Origin: an uncultured Bacteroidales bacterium
GTDB lineage: Bacteria > Bacteroidota > Bacteroidia > Bacteroidales > Muribaculaceae
Reading direction: 5' to 3'
DNA: 62,650 nucleotides
Assembly: GCA_905210435.1 (NCBI GenBank)
Contig: CAJLWO010000010.1
Location: 1-62,650, forward strand
The translations under genes were made by a program, and so were the position numbers. Below the pieces are notes generated by a model. It ran no database searches and was not told where the DNA came from. It saw only the letters and a list, made by a program, of their open reading frames with translations. This document shows positions 24,867 through 33,863 of this stretch, one piece after another. Positions within the stretch are counted from its first letter, which is position 1; every line of letters begins with the position of its first letter.

Positions 24867-27008
24867 ATGACAAAAGCCGAATACATATCACGCGCTCTTT
24901 CAATAGCCGTCAACATGATTGAACCGACCATCGACCTTCTTGATGCCGGAGCGACAATCCCGTTCATCAGCCGCTACCGCAAGGAAATGACCGGCGGACT
25001 CGACGAAGTCACAATATTCGACATCGAGAATCTCTCGAAAAAGTATGATGAAATCGTAGCACGCAAACAATACGTACTATCCACCATCGAAGCCGCCGGA
25101 GCGCTCACCGACGATATGCGCCGTGCTATCGAAGAATCGTTCGACCCGACGGAAATCGAGGATATTTTCGCGCCCTACAAGCCGCGTCGCCGCACACGCG
25201 CACAGGCCGCCCGCGAGAAAGGGCTCGAGCCGCTCGCCGACACCATCATAGCCAGTCAGCGCACTTTCTCGTTCGCCACCGGTATCCCCGCCGCCATACT
25301 CAAGGAGATGAGCGCCGACGAGGCCATGGCCGGTGCGTCCGACATCATTGCCGAACGTGTCAGCGACCACCCCGACAACCGCCGCGCCACACGAAATGTG
25401 CTCGAAAAATACGCATCGGTCAATGTTGCCATTCCCCGCGGCAAAGGCGAAGAGGCGGAAAAATATCAGAACTACGACCATTTCTCGGGCAAGCTGTCGC
25501 GTCTGTCATCGCACCAGACACTCGCTATAATGCGCGGAGTCAACGAGGGTTTGCTGAAGATGAAAATCAGTGTCGACGATGAGCGTTTGCTCGACACAAT
25601 CATACGCCGCATACTGCGACGCGACGCCAACAAAGAGGTGGCCGACTTCATCACCGGCGCCGTAATCGACGGCTACGACCGTCTGCTGCGCCCGTCAATC
25701 GAAAATGAAGTGCTCGCACAGGCCAAGGAGAAAGCCGACGAAGCCGCCATACGCAATTTTGCTGCAAATCTGCGACAGATGCTGCTGGCGTCGCCGCTCG
25801 GCAACCGCCGCGTCCTTGCCATCGACCCCGGATTCCGTACAGGCTGCAAGGTCGTGTGTCTCGACGCCAACGGCGGCCTGCTCCATAACGATGTAATCTA
25901 TCCTACGGCGCCGAAGCTCGACATCAAGGGAGCGGCACGCAAGATAGCCAATCTCGTCGAGGCGTACCGCATCGAGGCCATATCGCTCGGCAACGGCACA
26001 GCTTCGCGTGAGACCGAACGTTTCCTCAAGACAATATCATTCCCCCGTCCTGTCGAGATTTTTGTAGTCAACGAAGGTGGAGCGTCGGTATACTCGGCAT
26101 CGAAAATCGCCCGCGACGAGTTTCCGGAATATGACGTCACCGTGCGCGGTGCGGTATCAATCGGTCGCCGCCTTATGGACCCCCTTGCCGAACTTGTCAA
26201 GATTGACCCCAAATCAATCGGCGTAGGCCAGTATCAGCACGATGTCGACCAGAAAAAGCTCAAAGAGTCGCTCGACACCACGGTGGAAGCCTGCGTCAAC
26301 TCGGTCGGTGTCGACCTCAACACGGCTTCCGTGCAGTTGCTGCAATATGTGGCCGGCATAGGCGCCGCGATGGCAGCCAACATTGTGGAATACCGTGCGG
26401 CCAACGGCGATTTCAGCCGCCGCGAGGAGATACTCAAGGTACCGCGATTGGGAGCCAAGGCGTTCCAGCAGGCGGCCGGCTTCCTGCGTATTCCGGGTGG
26501 GACGAATCCGCTCGACAACACCGCCGTGCATCCCGAGAGCTACCCCATAGTCAAGGCTATGGCCAAAGATGCGGGAGTCGACATCGACAATCTCGTGAAA
26601 CGTCCCGACCTCGTCAAAGCCCTCGACCTGAGCCGTTACGTGACCGATACCGTCGGAATGCCGACACTCAACGATATTGTCACTGAACTTGAAAAACCTG
26701 GACGCGACCCGCGCACACGTGCGAAAGCGTTCTCGTTCGACGAAAGCATATCGTCAATCGACGACCTGCTGCCGGGCATGGAACTCCCCGGTATCGTCAA
26801 CAACATAACCGATTTCGGAGCATTCGTTGACCTCGGCGTGCATGAGAGCGGACTGCTGCATCTGTCGCAGATTTCCGACAAATTCATAAAGCATCCGTCG
26901 GAAGCCCTCACGCTCTACCAGCATGTACGCGTCAAGGTGATTGAAGTGGACAAGCGGCGCAAACGCATATCCCTGTCGATGAAAGGGATACCGCAGGACG
27001 GCATATAA
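24867..27008 (+). CDS. tex: Tex-family RNA-binding protein
   Basis: 713 residues. Domains in order are a helical Tex N-terminal part, a YqgF-like RNase H fold (RVLAIDPGFRTGCKVVCLD near 312-330), a helix-hairpin-helix segment (SVQLLQYVAGIGAAMAANIVEYR near 488-510) and a C-terminal S1 domain (GMELPGIVNNITDFGAFVDLGVHESGLLHLSQIS, about 635-705). Known: Tex binds nucleic acid and associates with transcription. The family is widely conserved and cytoplasmic. Confidence 0.95.
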   Translation: MTKAEYISRALSIAVNMIEPTIDLLDAGATIPFISRYRKEMTGGLDEVTIFDIENLSKKYDEIVARKQYVLSTIEAAGALTDDMRRAIEESFDPTEIEDIFAPYKPRRRTRAQAAREKGLEPLADTIIASQRTFSFATGIPAAILKEMSADEAMAGASDIIAERVSDHPDNRRATRNVLEKYASVNVAIPRGKGEEAEKYQNYDHFSGKLSRLSSHQTLAIMRGVNEGLLKMKISVDDERLLDTIIRRILRRDANKEVADFITGAVIDGYDRLLRPSIENEVLAQAKEKADEAAIRNFAANLRQMLLASPLGNRRVLAIDPGFRTGCKVVCLDANGGLLHNDVIYPTAPKLDIKGAARKIANLVEAYRIEAISLGNGTASRETERFLKTISFPRPVEIFVVNEGGASVYSASKIARDEFPEYDVTVRGAVSIGRRLMDPLAELVKIDPKSIGVGQYQHDVDQKKLKESLDTTVEACVNSVGVDLNTASVQLLQYVAGIGAAMAANIVEYRAANGDFSRREEILKVPRLGAKAFQQAAGFLRIPGGTNPLDNTAVHPESYPIVKAMAKDAGVDIDNLVKRPDLVKALDLSRYVTDTVGMPTLNDIVTELEKPGRDPRTRAKAFSFDESISSIDDLLPGMELPGIVNNITDFGAFVDLGVHESGLLHLSQISDKFIKHPSEALTLYQHVRVKVIEVDKRRKRISLSMKGIPQDGI

Positions 27009-27021
27009 ACATGCATAACCG

Positions 27022-27435
27022 ATGGATGACCGACATACCACACAGGTGACAATAATGCTGGGTAGTAATACCGGCGACCGCAAAGCCAATCTTGACAATG
27101 CGGTGAAAGCACTGTCGGGTCATGTCGACAGGATAGCCGTGACCCGCGACATCGACAATCCCGATTTCACCGGCCGCGGACCCGATTATCTCAACCGTCT
27201 GCTCACAGGCTCCACCACCCTCCCCCTTCACAGCCTGAAAGCCCTCCTGAAAGAAACCGAGACCGTACTCGGACGCGACCGCGCCACCCCACGCCTGGTG
27301 GCAATAGACATAGACATAGTGGTCTATGACGACGAAATAGTCAAGCCGTCGGAATACACCTCCCCTCCCTGTCAGGCACTCCTCGCTGCCAAAAAAATCG
27401 GTGCCGATGATTGGGGATTGGGAAAAAATCGCTAA
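27022..27435 (+). CDS. folK: HPPK-like protein (folate pathway pyrophosphokinase), short
   Basis: 137 residues, somewhat shorter than usual FolK (about 155-170). It has the opening TIMLGSNTGDRKANLDNAV, the central DYLNRLLTG, LLKETETVLGRDR, and the metal-binding region RLVAIDIDIVVYDD corresponding to xxRxIDLDIL. The canonical GPR preceding it appears as ATPRL. Known: HPPK transfers pyrophosphate from ATP to hydroxymethyl-dihydropterin. Both metal aspartates seem present, but activity is not certain because of the length. Its TAA stop is also the start of the cdsA -7 element. Confidence 0.72.
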   Translation: MDDRHTTQVTIMLGSNTGDRKANLDNAVKALSGHVDRIAVTRDIDNPDFTGRGPDYLNRLLTGSTTLPLHSLKALLKETETVLGRDRATPRLVAIDIDIVVYDDEIVKPSEYTSPPCQALLAAKKIGADDWGLGKNR

Positions 27436-27440
27436 CTTTG
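27410..27440 (+). promoter_or_regulatory. promoter for cdsA overlapping the end of folK
   Basis: ATTG at 27410-27413 and TAACTTTG at 27433-27440 are 19 bp apart, a near-consensus Bacteroidetes promoter. The TAA of the folK-like stop (27433-27435) is part of the -7 element. The cdsA start is 47 bp downstream. Confidence 0.5.
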
Positions 27441-27487
27441 ACGAAATTTCTCTCCGACATTGTATTTCTCTCCCAATCTCTTTGACT

Positions 27488-28315
27488 ATGAAGAAAAAGA
27501 ACATTATAACCCGCTCCGTATCGGGAGCCGTGTATGTAGGACTGCTCATCGGGGCAGTGTTGTCGGGAGGAATTTGGATAATACTTCTGACAAGCCTGCT
27601 TGCCATGACAGGAGTCTATGAATTCATAGCCATGACAAGCGAGGGCAAGTTCCCGCGATTTGCATCGCTGCTCGACATATCGGCGGCAATAATGCTTCAG
27701 ATAGCGGCCGGGGTAGGCTTTACCGGCTCGCGCAAGGCATTCCTGACACTTATGATGGTGTACATACTGCTTATTGTGGCGCGTACCGTCACACAGCTTT
27801 ACGCAGTGCACCGCAACTCGGTCAACTCCCTGTCGCGCTCCATGATGGCGCAGATGTATGTGGCGATGCCTCTCGCGCTTTTCTCCACATTATACTTCAC
27901 CTTCACCCCTCATATCATGCTCGCGATACTCGTGTTCATCTGGGTCAACGACACGGGTGCGTTCTGCGTCGGCTCGACAATGGGTCGCCACAAGCTGTTC
28001 GAACGCATCTCGCCAAAAAAGACATGGGAAGGATTCTGGGGCGGCATGCTGTTCTGCGTGATTGCAGCATTCATAATGCGCGGATTTTTCCCTCAGTATT
28101 ACGACATCATGAGCTACGGCGATATATGCCGTATGGGCATACTCGTATCCATATTCGCCACCCTCGGTGACCTTGTCGAGTCGCAGGTCAAGCGCACGTG
28201 CGGCGTAAAGGACTCAGGCAAACTCATCCCCGGCCACGGCGGCATACTCGACCGCATCGACTCGCTCCTGCTCGTGGTGCCTGTATCGCTGATTTATCTC
28301 TATTTCATATCCTAA
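27488..28315 (+). CDS. cdsA: phosphatidate cytidylyltransferase
   Basis: 275 residues from ATG 27488 (MKKKNIITRSVSGAVYVG). It is a polytopic membrane enzyme that makes CDP-diacylglycerol from phosphatidate and CTP. The family signature is complete near the C-terminus: VKRTCGVKDSGKLIPGHGG followed by ILDRIDSL. About seven hydrophobic segments are visible, including VGLLIGAVLSGGIWIILLTSL. An upstream in-frame start at 27401 is rejected because it lies across the folK end and promoter. Confidence 0.95.
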   Translation: MKKKNIITRSVSGAVYVGLLIGAVLSGGIWIILLTSLLAMTGVYEFIAMTSEGKFPRFASLLDISAAIMLQIAAGVGFTGSRKAFLTLMMVYILLIVARTVTQLYAVHRNSVNSLSRSMMAQMYVAMPLALFSTLYFTFTPHIMLAILVFIWVNDTGAFCVGSTMGRHKLFERISPKKTWEGFWGGMLFCVIAAFIMRGFFPQYYDIMSYGDICRMGILVSIFATLGDLVESQVKRTCGVKDSGKLIPGHGGILDRIDSLLLVVPVSLIYLYFIS

Positions 28316-28336
28316 AGGTAAAAAAATTTCATCACA

Positions 28337-29503
28337 ATGACTGACCAAAGATATAATCTCCGTGGCGTCTCGGCATCGAAAGAAGATGTACACAACGCCA
28401 TCAAGAACGTAGACAAAGGACTTTATCCCAAAGCATTCTGCAAGATTATCCCCGACATACTCGGAGGCGATCCCGACTGGTGCAATATCATGCACGCCGA
28501 CGGAGCGGGCACGAAATCGTCGCTCGCCTATGTATACTGGCGTGAGACCGGCGACATCAGCGTGTGGAAAGGGATTGCACAGGACGCACTGATAATGAAT
28601 ATCGACGACCTGCTCTGCGTGGGCGCCACCGACAATATACTCCTTTCATCTACAATCGGACGCAACAAGCACCTTATACCGGGCGAAGTCATATCGGCGA
28701 TAATCAACGGCACAGAGGAACTGCTCGAGGAACTGCGCGGCCAGGGTGTGACGATTTATTCTACCGGCGGTGAGACTGCCGATGTGGGCGACCTCGTGCG
28801 CACCATCATCGTCGACTCCACTGTTACCTGCCGCATGCGCCGCAGCGACGTAATCAACAACGCCAACATAGCCGCCGGCGACGTCATCGTAGGTCTCGCA
28901 TCCTACGGCAAAGCCACATACGAGAGCGTATACAACGGCGGCATGGGTTCCAACGGCCTTACTTCGGCCCGTCACGACGTGTTCGGCAAGTACCTCGCCG
29001 AGCGTTATCCCGAAAGTTACGACGCCTCCGTACCTCAGGAACTCGTATATTCAGGCAGCGCGCATCTGACCGACACGGTCGACGGCGTACCCGTAAATGC
29101 CGGCCAGCTCGTACTGTCGCCGACGCGCACCTACGCGCCCGTCATCAAAGCCATCCTCGACAAGATGCGCAGCGACATCCACGGCATGGTACACTGCTCG
29201 GGAGGCGCGCAGACCAAGGTGATGCATTTCGTCGAAAACAAGCATGTCATCAAGGACAACCTGTTCCCCGTGCCCCCGTTGTTCGACCTTATACAGCGTC
29301 AGTCGGGCACCCCGTGGGAGGAGATGTACAAAGTGTTCAACATGGGACACCGCATGGAAATATATCTCGCGCCCGAACATGCACAGGCCATAATCGACAT
29401 CGCCGCCGGTTTCGGCATCGAAGCCCGCATAGTGGGACGTGTAGAGGCCGCTCCCGCCAACCGCCTTACCATAATTTCCGACAAAGGCACATTCGAATAC
29501 TAA
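28337..29503 (+). CDS. purM: phosphoribosylformylglycinamidine cyclo-ligase (AIR synthase)
   Basis: 388 residues, an ATP-dependent step of de novo purine synthesis. It opens with YNLRGVSASKEDVHNAIKNV and has the nucleotide-binding region MHADGAGTKSSLAYV, the DALIMNIDDLLCVGA block typical of AIR synthases, and a Gly-rich STGGETADVGDL segment. This is the longer Bacteroidetes-type PurM (about 390 residues against about 345 in E. coli). It begins 21 bp after cdsA. Confidence 0.92.
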   Translation: MTDQRYNLRGVSASKEDVHNAIKNVDKGLYPKAFCKIIPDILGGDPDWCNIMHADGAGTKSSLAYVYWRETGDISVWKGIAQDALIMNIDDLLCVGATDNILLSSTIGRNKHLIPGEVISAIINGTEELLEELRGQGVTIYSTGGETADVGDLVRTIIVDSTVTCRMRRSDVINNANIAAGDVIVGLASYGKATYESVYNGGMGSNGLTSARHDVFGKYLAERYPESYDASVPQELVYSGSAHLTDTVDGVPVNAGQLVLSPTRTYAPVIKAILDKMRSDIHGMVHCSGGAQTKVMHFVENKHVIKDNLFPVPPLFDLIQRQSGTPWEEMYKVFNMGHRMEIYLAPEHAQAIIDIAAGFGIEARIVGRVEAAPANRLTIISDKGTFEY

Positions 29504-29549
29504 AAGCGAATACCAAGAGGGGGTTCAAACTACGCCAATATCTGCAATA

Positions 29550-29574
29550 ATTGAATCCTGTATACGGATTCAAT
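29550..29574 (+). terminator. short hairpin after purM
   Basis: ATTGAATCC and GGATTCAAT form a 9-bp perfect stem with a 7-base loop, 46 bp after the stop. No U-tract follows, so terminator status is moderate. Confidence 0.4.
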
Positions 29575-29575
29575 G

Positions 29576-29647
29576 AACCGAGGTTGAAAACAGCGGCTAC
29601 TACAATGCTGACCATCAGCATAGTGGCCGCGGTTTTCAACCTCGGTT
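29576..29647. repeat. long imperfect palindrome, CCGCGGTT repeat family copy 1
   Basis: The arms 29576-29611 and 29615-29647 are inverted repeats with a few mismatches (AACCGAGGTTGAAAAC against GGTTTTCAACCTCGGTT) enclosing GCGGCTACTA. The same core is present in a second palindrome at 43584-43660 after glnS, so it is a dispersed repeat rather than a gene-specific terminator. Confidence 0.7.
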
Positions 29648-29669
29648 AGTTTGACCGGATGCCATTTGC

Positions 29670-31148
29670 ATGAAACTTTTTCAAGAGTGCAGGCGTTGGT
29701 ATATACGTGAGGATTATAAACTAATTTCTATTCACGTGTTTTACTTCAATATATCCGGACGGACAGCAAGATTTGCATTGGCGGCAGTGGCAGCAGCCAC
29801 CGTCGCACTGGCTACAGCCTCTTGCGGCAAAAGCGACGGAAACACATCGCAGCATCTTGAGAATCACACTCTCCCCGACACCCTTGTCATAGCCACACTC
29901 TACTCTCCGAGTTCCTACTTCATATACCGTGACGAACCGATGGGCTACGACTATAACCTCATATACCAGTTCGCCCAGGACAAAGGTCTGGAACTCAGGA
30001 TAGAGGTAGCGCCGTCGGTGCACCGAGCCATCGAGATGCTCGACAGCGGACACGTCGACCTCATTGCCTATGAAATACCCGAAATCACCGAATATAAGGA
30101 CAAACTTGTGCCCTGCGGACCGCGCAACGAGTCATATCAGGTGCTTGTACAGCCCAAAATAGAAGGAAAGGCACAGATTACCGACGTTACAGATCTTCCC
30201 GGACATGAGGTCGCCGTGGAAGACGACACTAAATACATGTACCGTCTCGAAAACCTTGACAACGAGCTCGGAGGCGGCATCATCATCAATGCCATCGACG
30301 CCGACACCATCGACGCCGAAGCCCTCATCGAGATGGTTGCCGACGGGAAAATACCGCTCACTATTGTCGACAACAACATCGCACAGATAAATGCCACTTA
30401 CTTCCCCACGCTCGATATTTCGGTAGATGTAAGTTTCCCGCAGGAATCGGCATGGGCCGTATCGTCAAAATATGCGTGGCTCGGCGACTCAATCGACGCA
30501 TGGCTTGACACCGACCAGTCGCGCGCGACCAACGCCGAACTCCACAAGCGGTATTTCGAACAGGCAAAGGCTCCGCAAGTGGCCATGTCGCTTGACCTGA
30601 GCGACGGAACGATTTCAAAATACGACGCCTGGTTCAAGAAATATGCCTCAAGCATAGGATGGGACTGGCGCCTGCTCGCGTCGCAAAGCTTCCAGGAGAG
30701 CCGCTTCGACCCCAAAGCCAAGTCATGGGCGGGCGCACGCGGGCTTATGCAGCTTATGCCGCGAACCGCTAAGGCCTACAATCTGCCGGTAAAAAAGATG
30801 AACGACCCCGAATCGTCAATCGCAACATCGGTAAAGATGCTCGACGACCTCGACAAAATGCTGATGAAAAAAGTTCCCGACGACCGTGAGCGCCAGAAAT
30901 TCATTCTCGCCTGCTACAACGGCGGCATCGGACACGTGACCGACGCGATGGCACTTGCCGAAAAATACGGAATGGACCCCACGAAATGGGACGGCAATGT
31001 GGAGAAGGCCATACTAATGAAATCAAATCCCGAATACTACAATGACCCTGTAGTGAAATACGGATATATGCGAGGCCGCGAGACAACCGGATACGTGGAC
31101 AAAATCATGAAATATTATGACCGGTTCAAACGCGAGATTCCGGCATGA
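29670..31148 (+). CDS. mltF: MltF-like lytic transglycosylase with solute-binding domain
   Basis: 492 residues from ATG 29670. A GTG at 29736 would give a more normal lipoprotein signal (lipobox ATASC at Cys52 of the long form, Cys30 of the short). The N-terminal half is a family 3 solute-binding domain (LVIATLYSPSSYFIY..., LDSGHVDLIAYEIP). The C-terminal half is an SLT transglycosylase domain (SQSFQESRFDPKAKSWAGAR, GLMQLMP, LACYNGGIGHV), with the catalytic Glu in QESRF. Known: MltF cleaves peptidoglycan glycan strands to anhydro-muropeptides at the outer-membrane side. Confidence 0.88.
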   Translation: MKLFQECRRWYIREDYKLISIHVFYFNISGRTARFALAAVAAATVALATASCGKSDGNTSQHLENHTLPDTLVIATLYSPSSYFIYRDEPMGYDYNLIYQFAQDKGLELRIEVAPSVHRAIEMLDSGHVDLIAYEIPEITEYKDKLVPCGPRNESYQVLVQPKIEGKAQITDVTDLPGHEVAVEDDTKYMYRLENLDNELGGGIIINAIDADTIDAEALIEMVADGKIPLTIVDNNIAQINATYFPTLDISVDVSFPQESAWAVSSKYAWLGDSIDAWLDTDQSRATNAELHKRYFEQAKAPQVAMSLDLSDGTISKYDAWFKKYASSIGWDWRLLASQSFQESRFDPKAKSWAGARGLMQLMPRTAKAYNLPVKKMNDPESSIATSVKMLDDLDKMLMKKVPDDRERQKFILACYNGGIGHVTDAMALAEKYGMDPTKWDGNVEKAILMKSNPEYYNDPVVKYGYMRGRETTGYVDKIMKYYDRFKREIPA

Positions 31149-31204
31149 GAAATACAAAAATTTAATTTTTTATAAAAATTTCGACAGATTAAGTTAATTT
31201 TTTG

Positions 31205-31212
31205 TACCTTTA
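31205..31212 (+). promoter_or_regulatory. -7-like element before the DUF3332 gene
   Basis: TACCTTTA within TTTTTTGTACCTTTATT, 88 bp before the ATG. It matches 7 of 8 consensus positions and shares its context with the element at 21909-21916. Confidence 0.35.
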
Positions 31213-31299
31213 TTCACTCTAAGGACACCCGATTGCGCGACAGCGTGTCGGAAACGATAGCAACAAACAATTATTGATAACATTATCAACGACTTATTT

Positions 31300-31848
31300 A
31301 TGAAAAAGACTTATCTTAGCGCAGCATTGATACTCACTGTCGCTGCATCATTTTCTTTCTCATCGTGTATAGGTAGTTTTTCTTTGACGAACAAGCTCCT
31401 CAACTGGAATAAAAGCGTCAGCAACAAGTTTGTCAATGAGTTGATATTCTTCGGGTTCTGGGTACTTCCCGTATATGAGGTAACAGCTTTGGCCGACCTG
31501 CTGGTGCTCAACTCTATCGAATTCTGGAGCGGAGACAATCCTGTGGCAAAAGGCACAAAAGTGATTGAAGGTCAGGACGGACGTTACCTTGTGGAATGCG
31601 ACGGCAAAGGCTACACCATCACTTCAGAAAACGACGGTTCGGTAGTACGTCTTGATTTCGACTCCGCCGACAAATCATGGAGCGTGGAGGCCGACGGCAA
31701 GAGCGTCAAGCTGATGTCGTTTGTCGACGACAACCACGTCAACATGCTCGATGCCAACGGTGACTACCGCCTCATCGAACTGTCTGATGCCGGTCTGCTG
31801 GCATATCAGAGCATAGTTTCGGGTCAGATGTTCATGGCTGCACGCTGA
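31300..31848 (+). CDS. DUF3332 lipoprotein
   Basis: 182 residues. The lipoprotein signal MKKTYLSAALILTVAASFSFSSC places Cys23 at the lipobox. The segment GSFSLTNKLLNWNKSVSNKF, then NELIFFGFWVLPVYEVTALADLLVLNSIEFW, is characteristic of DUF3332, including a hydrophobic stretch that may be a second membrane segment. The rest is polar beta-rich sequence. Function unknown. It has its own upstream -7-like element, and a repeat element follows it. Confidence 0.85.
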   Translation: MKKTYLSAALILTVAASFSFSSCIGSFSLTNKLLNWNKSVSNKFVNELIFFGFWVLPVYEVTALADLLVLNSIEFWSGDNPVAKGTKVIEGQDGRYLVECDGKGYTITSENDGSVVRLDFDSADKSWSVEADGKSVKLMSFVDDNHVNMLDANGDYRLIELSDAGLLAYQSIVSGQMFMAAR

Positions 31849-31877
31849 TATACTGTGTGTCAAGGCTAAACTTTATC

Positions 31878-31974
31878 GGTTGCAGGGACGCGATAAATCG
31901 CTTCCGCACCTTAAAAATGGGAAAATACCACACCGTAGCGCGGACGCTATAAATCGCGTTCCTACTGCATAACC
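31878..31974. repeat. imperfect inverted repeat, GACGCGAT family copy 1
   Basis: GGTTGCAGGGACGCGATAAA at the left faces CGCGTTCCTACTGCATAACC at the right. Reverse-complemented, the right arm matches the left with small gaps. The core GCGATAAATCGC is itself palindromic. Related strings occur at 34598-34641 and 36534-36640. Confidence 0.55.
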
Positions 31975-32032
31975 GGATTTTGGCACGACTTATTATTTTT
32001 TTATTCGGACAACATTCTAACAAACACAAATA

Positions 32033-33781
32033 ATGGAAAACGAAGAATTGATCAAAACAGTCACTGAAAAGGCAAAAGGTTGGCTCGGCGACGGATATGA
32101 CGAAGAAACCCGCAAAGAGGTAGAACGCATGCTCAATGCCGACGACAAGACAGAACTTATCGAATCATTCTACAAAGACCTCGAATTCGGCACCGGCGGT
32201 CTGCGCGGCATCATGGGCGCAGGTTCCAACCGTATGAACATATACACAGTCGGCGCAGCCACCCAGGGACTCGCCAACTACCTCCTCGAAGCATTCCGCG
32301 ACCTTCCCCAAATCAGCGTTGTCGTAGGTCACGACGTGCGCAACAACTCACGCAAATTCGCCGAAATCGTTGCCGCCATCTTCTCGGCCAACGGTATCAA
32401 GGCATACCTCTTCGAGGACTTCCGCCCCACCCCTGAACTCTCGTTCGCTATCCGCCACCTCGGATGCCAGAGCGGCGTCAACATCACGGCGTCACACAAT
32501 CCCAAGGAATATAACGGCTACAAAGCCTACTGGGCCGACGGCGCGCAGATTATCGCTCCCCACGACGTCAATATCATTGACAACGTCAACAAAATCAAGA
32601 GCGTGAACGAAATCAAGTTCAACGGCAATCCCGAACTCATCCAGATTATCGGCAAGGAAATCGACGATGCGTTCCTGACCGCCATCAAGGGCCTTTCGCT
32701 CAGCCCCGAAGCTATCAAGCGCCACGCCGATCTCAAGATAGTGTATACCCCTATCCACGGCACCGGCGTCAAGATGATACCCGACTCACTCAGGAACTAC
32801 GGCTTCACCAACATAATCCACGTACCCGAACAGGATATACCTTCGGGCGATTTCCCCACCGTGGAGTCACCCAACCCCGAAGTACCCTCGGCTATGGCGA
32901 TGGCTATCGCAAAAGCCAAGGAAGTGGGAGCCGACCTCGTTGTTGCATCCGACCCCGACGCCGACCGTATCGGCTGCGTCATCCGCGACAACAAGGGTGA
33001 GTACGTGCTCATCAACGGCAACCAGATTGTCATGATACTCCTCAACTACCTGATGACACGCAACGCCGAGCTCGGCATGCTCAAGGGCAACGAGTACATC
33101 GTAAAGACAATCGTCACCACCGAGACCATCAAGGCTATCGCCGACGCATGGAACATTCGCATGTTTGACTGCTACACCGGCTTCAAGTGGATTGCCGCCG
33201 TAATACGCGACCACGAGGAGACTTCACGCTACCTCGGCGGCGGCGAAGAGAGCTACGGCTTCCTCGCCGAAGACTTCGCACGCGACAAAGACTCCGTATC
33301 AGCCATCTCGCTCATGGCCGAAATATGCGCATGGGCCAAGGATAAAGGCATGGACTTCCTGCAGATGCTCCAGGACATCTACATCAAATACGGCTTCTCA
33401 CGCGAAGAGGGTATCTCGGTAGTGCGCAAAGGCAAATCGGGCGCCGAGGAGATTATTGCCATGATGAAGGCATTCCGCTCCAATCCTCCCGAATCGCTGG
33501 GCGGAAGCAAGGTTGTCACCATCAAGGACTACGCCGACCTCAACGTGACCGATGTCACCACAGGCACAGTATCCAAGATGGATATGCCTACCACGTCAAA
33601 CGTGCTCCAGTATTTCACCGAAGACGGCACGAAGGTATCGATACGTCCGTCAGGCACCGAGCCCAAGATTAAATTCTACATCGAGGTGAAGGGCACTATG
33701 GCTACCAACGCCGACTATGACAAGGCCATCAGCGAGGCCGACAACAAGATTGCCGCAGTCAAGACCGACCTCGGCATCTGA
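32033..33781 (+). CDS. phosphoglucomutase/phosphomannomutase family phosphohexomutase
   Basis: 582 residues, the length of the PgcA/PGM2-like branch. The phosphoserine loop TASHNPKEYNGYK (Ser154) is complete; the metal site DPDADRIGC and the sugar-binding GGGEESYGF are also visible, with the phosphate-binding end RPSGTEPKIKFYI. It interconverts hexose 1- and 6-phosphates. Glucose against mannose preference cannot be read from the sequence alone. A hairpin terminator follows. Confidence 0.93.
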   Translation: MENEELIKTVTEKAKGWLGDGYDEETRKEVERMLNADDKTELIESFYKDLEFGTGGLRGIMGAGSNRMNIYTVGAATQGLANYLLEAFRDLPQISVVVGHDVRNNSRKFAEIVAAIFSANGIKAYLFEDFRPTPELSFAIRHLGCQSGVNITASHNPKEYNGYKAYWADGAQIIAPHDVNIIDNVNKIKSVNEIKFNGNPELIQIIGKEIDDAFLTAIKGLSLSPEAIKRHADLKIVYTPIHGTGVKMIPDSLRNYGFTNIIHVPEQDIPSGDFPTVESPNPEVPSAMAMAIAKAKEVGADLVVASDPDADRIGCVIRDNKGEYVLINGNQIVMILLNYLMTRNAELGMLKGNEYIVKTIVTTETIKAIADAWNIRMFDCYTGFKWIAAVIRDHEETSRYLGGGEESYGFLAEDFARDKDSVSAISLMAEICAWAKDKGMDFLQMLQDIYIKYGFSREEGISVVRKGKSGAEEIIAMMKAFRSNPPESLGGSKVVTIKDYADLNVTDVTTGTVSKMDMPTTSNVLQYFTEDGTKVSIRPSGTEPKIKFYIEVKGTMATNADYDKAISEADNKIAAVKTDLGI

Positions 33782-33798
33782 TAAAGTAAAAATCACCG

Positions 33799-33844
33799 AA
33801 GGGTGTGTCATAATGCCTGAAAAAGACATTGTGGCACACCTTTT
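33799..33844 (+). terminator. terminator after the phosphohexomutase
   Basis: The arms 33799-33815 and 33827-33843 pair AAGGGTGTGTCATAATG with CATTGTGGCACACCTTT with about three mismatches, followed by TTTT. It also covers the in-frame ATG at 33813, which argues against that codon as the start of the next gene. Confidence 0.6.
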
Positions 33845-33863
33845 CAATCATATTTATCGCATC

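Noticed and set aside
26932..27606. A 224-codon minus-strand frame across the ends of tex, folK and the start of cdsA
   Set aside because: Overlaps three supported genes and is not similar to any family I know.
33813..33863. Alternative start (MPEKDI...) for the RluA-type synthase
   Set aside because: The ATG lies inside a terminator hairpin of the preceding gene, and the family aligns from the ATG at 33864.
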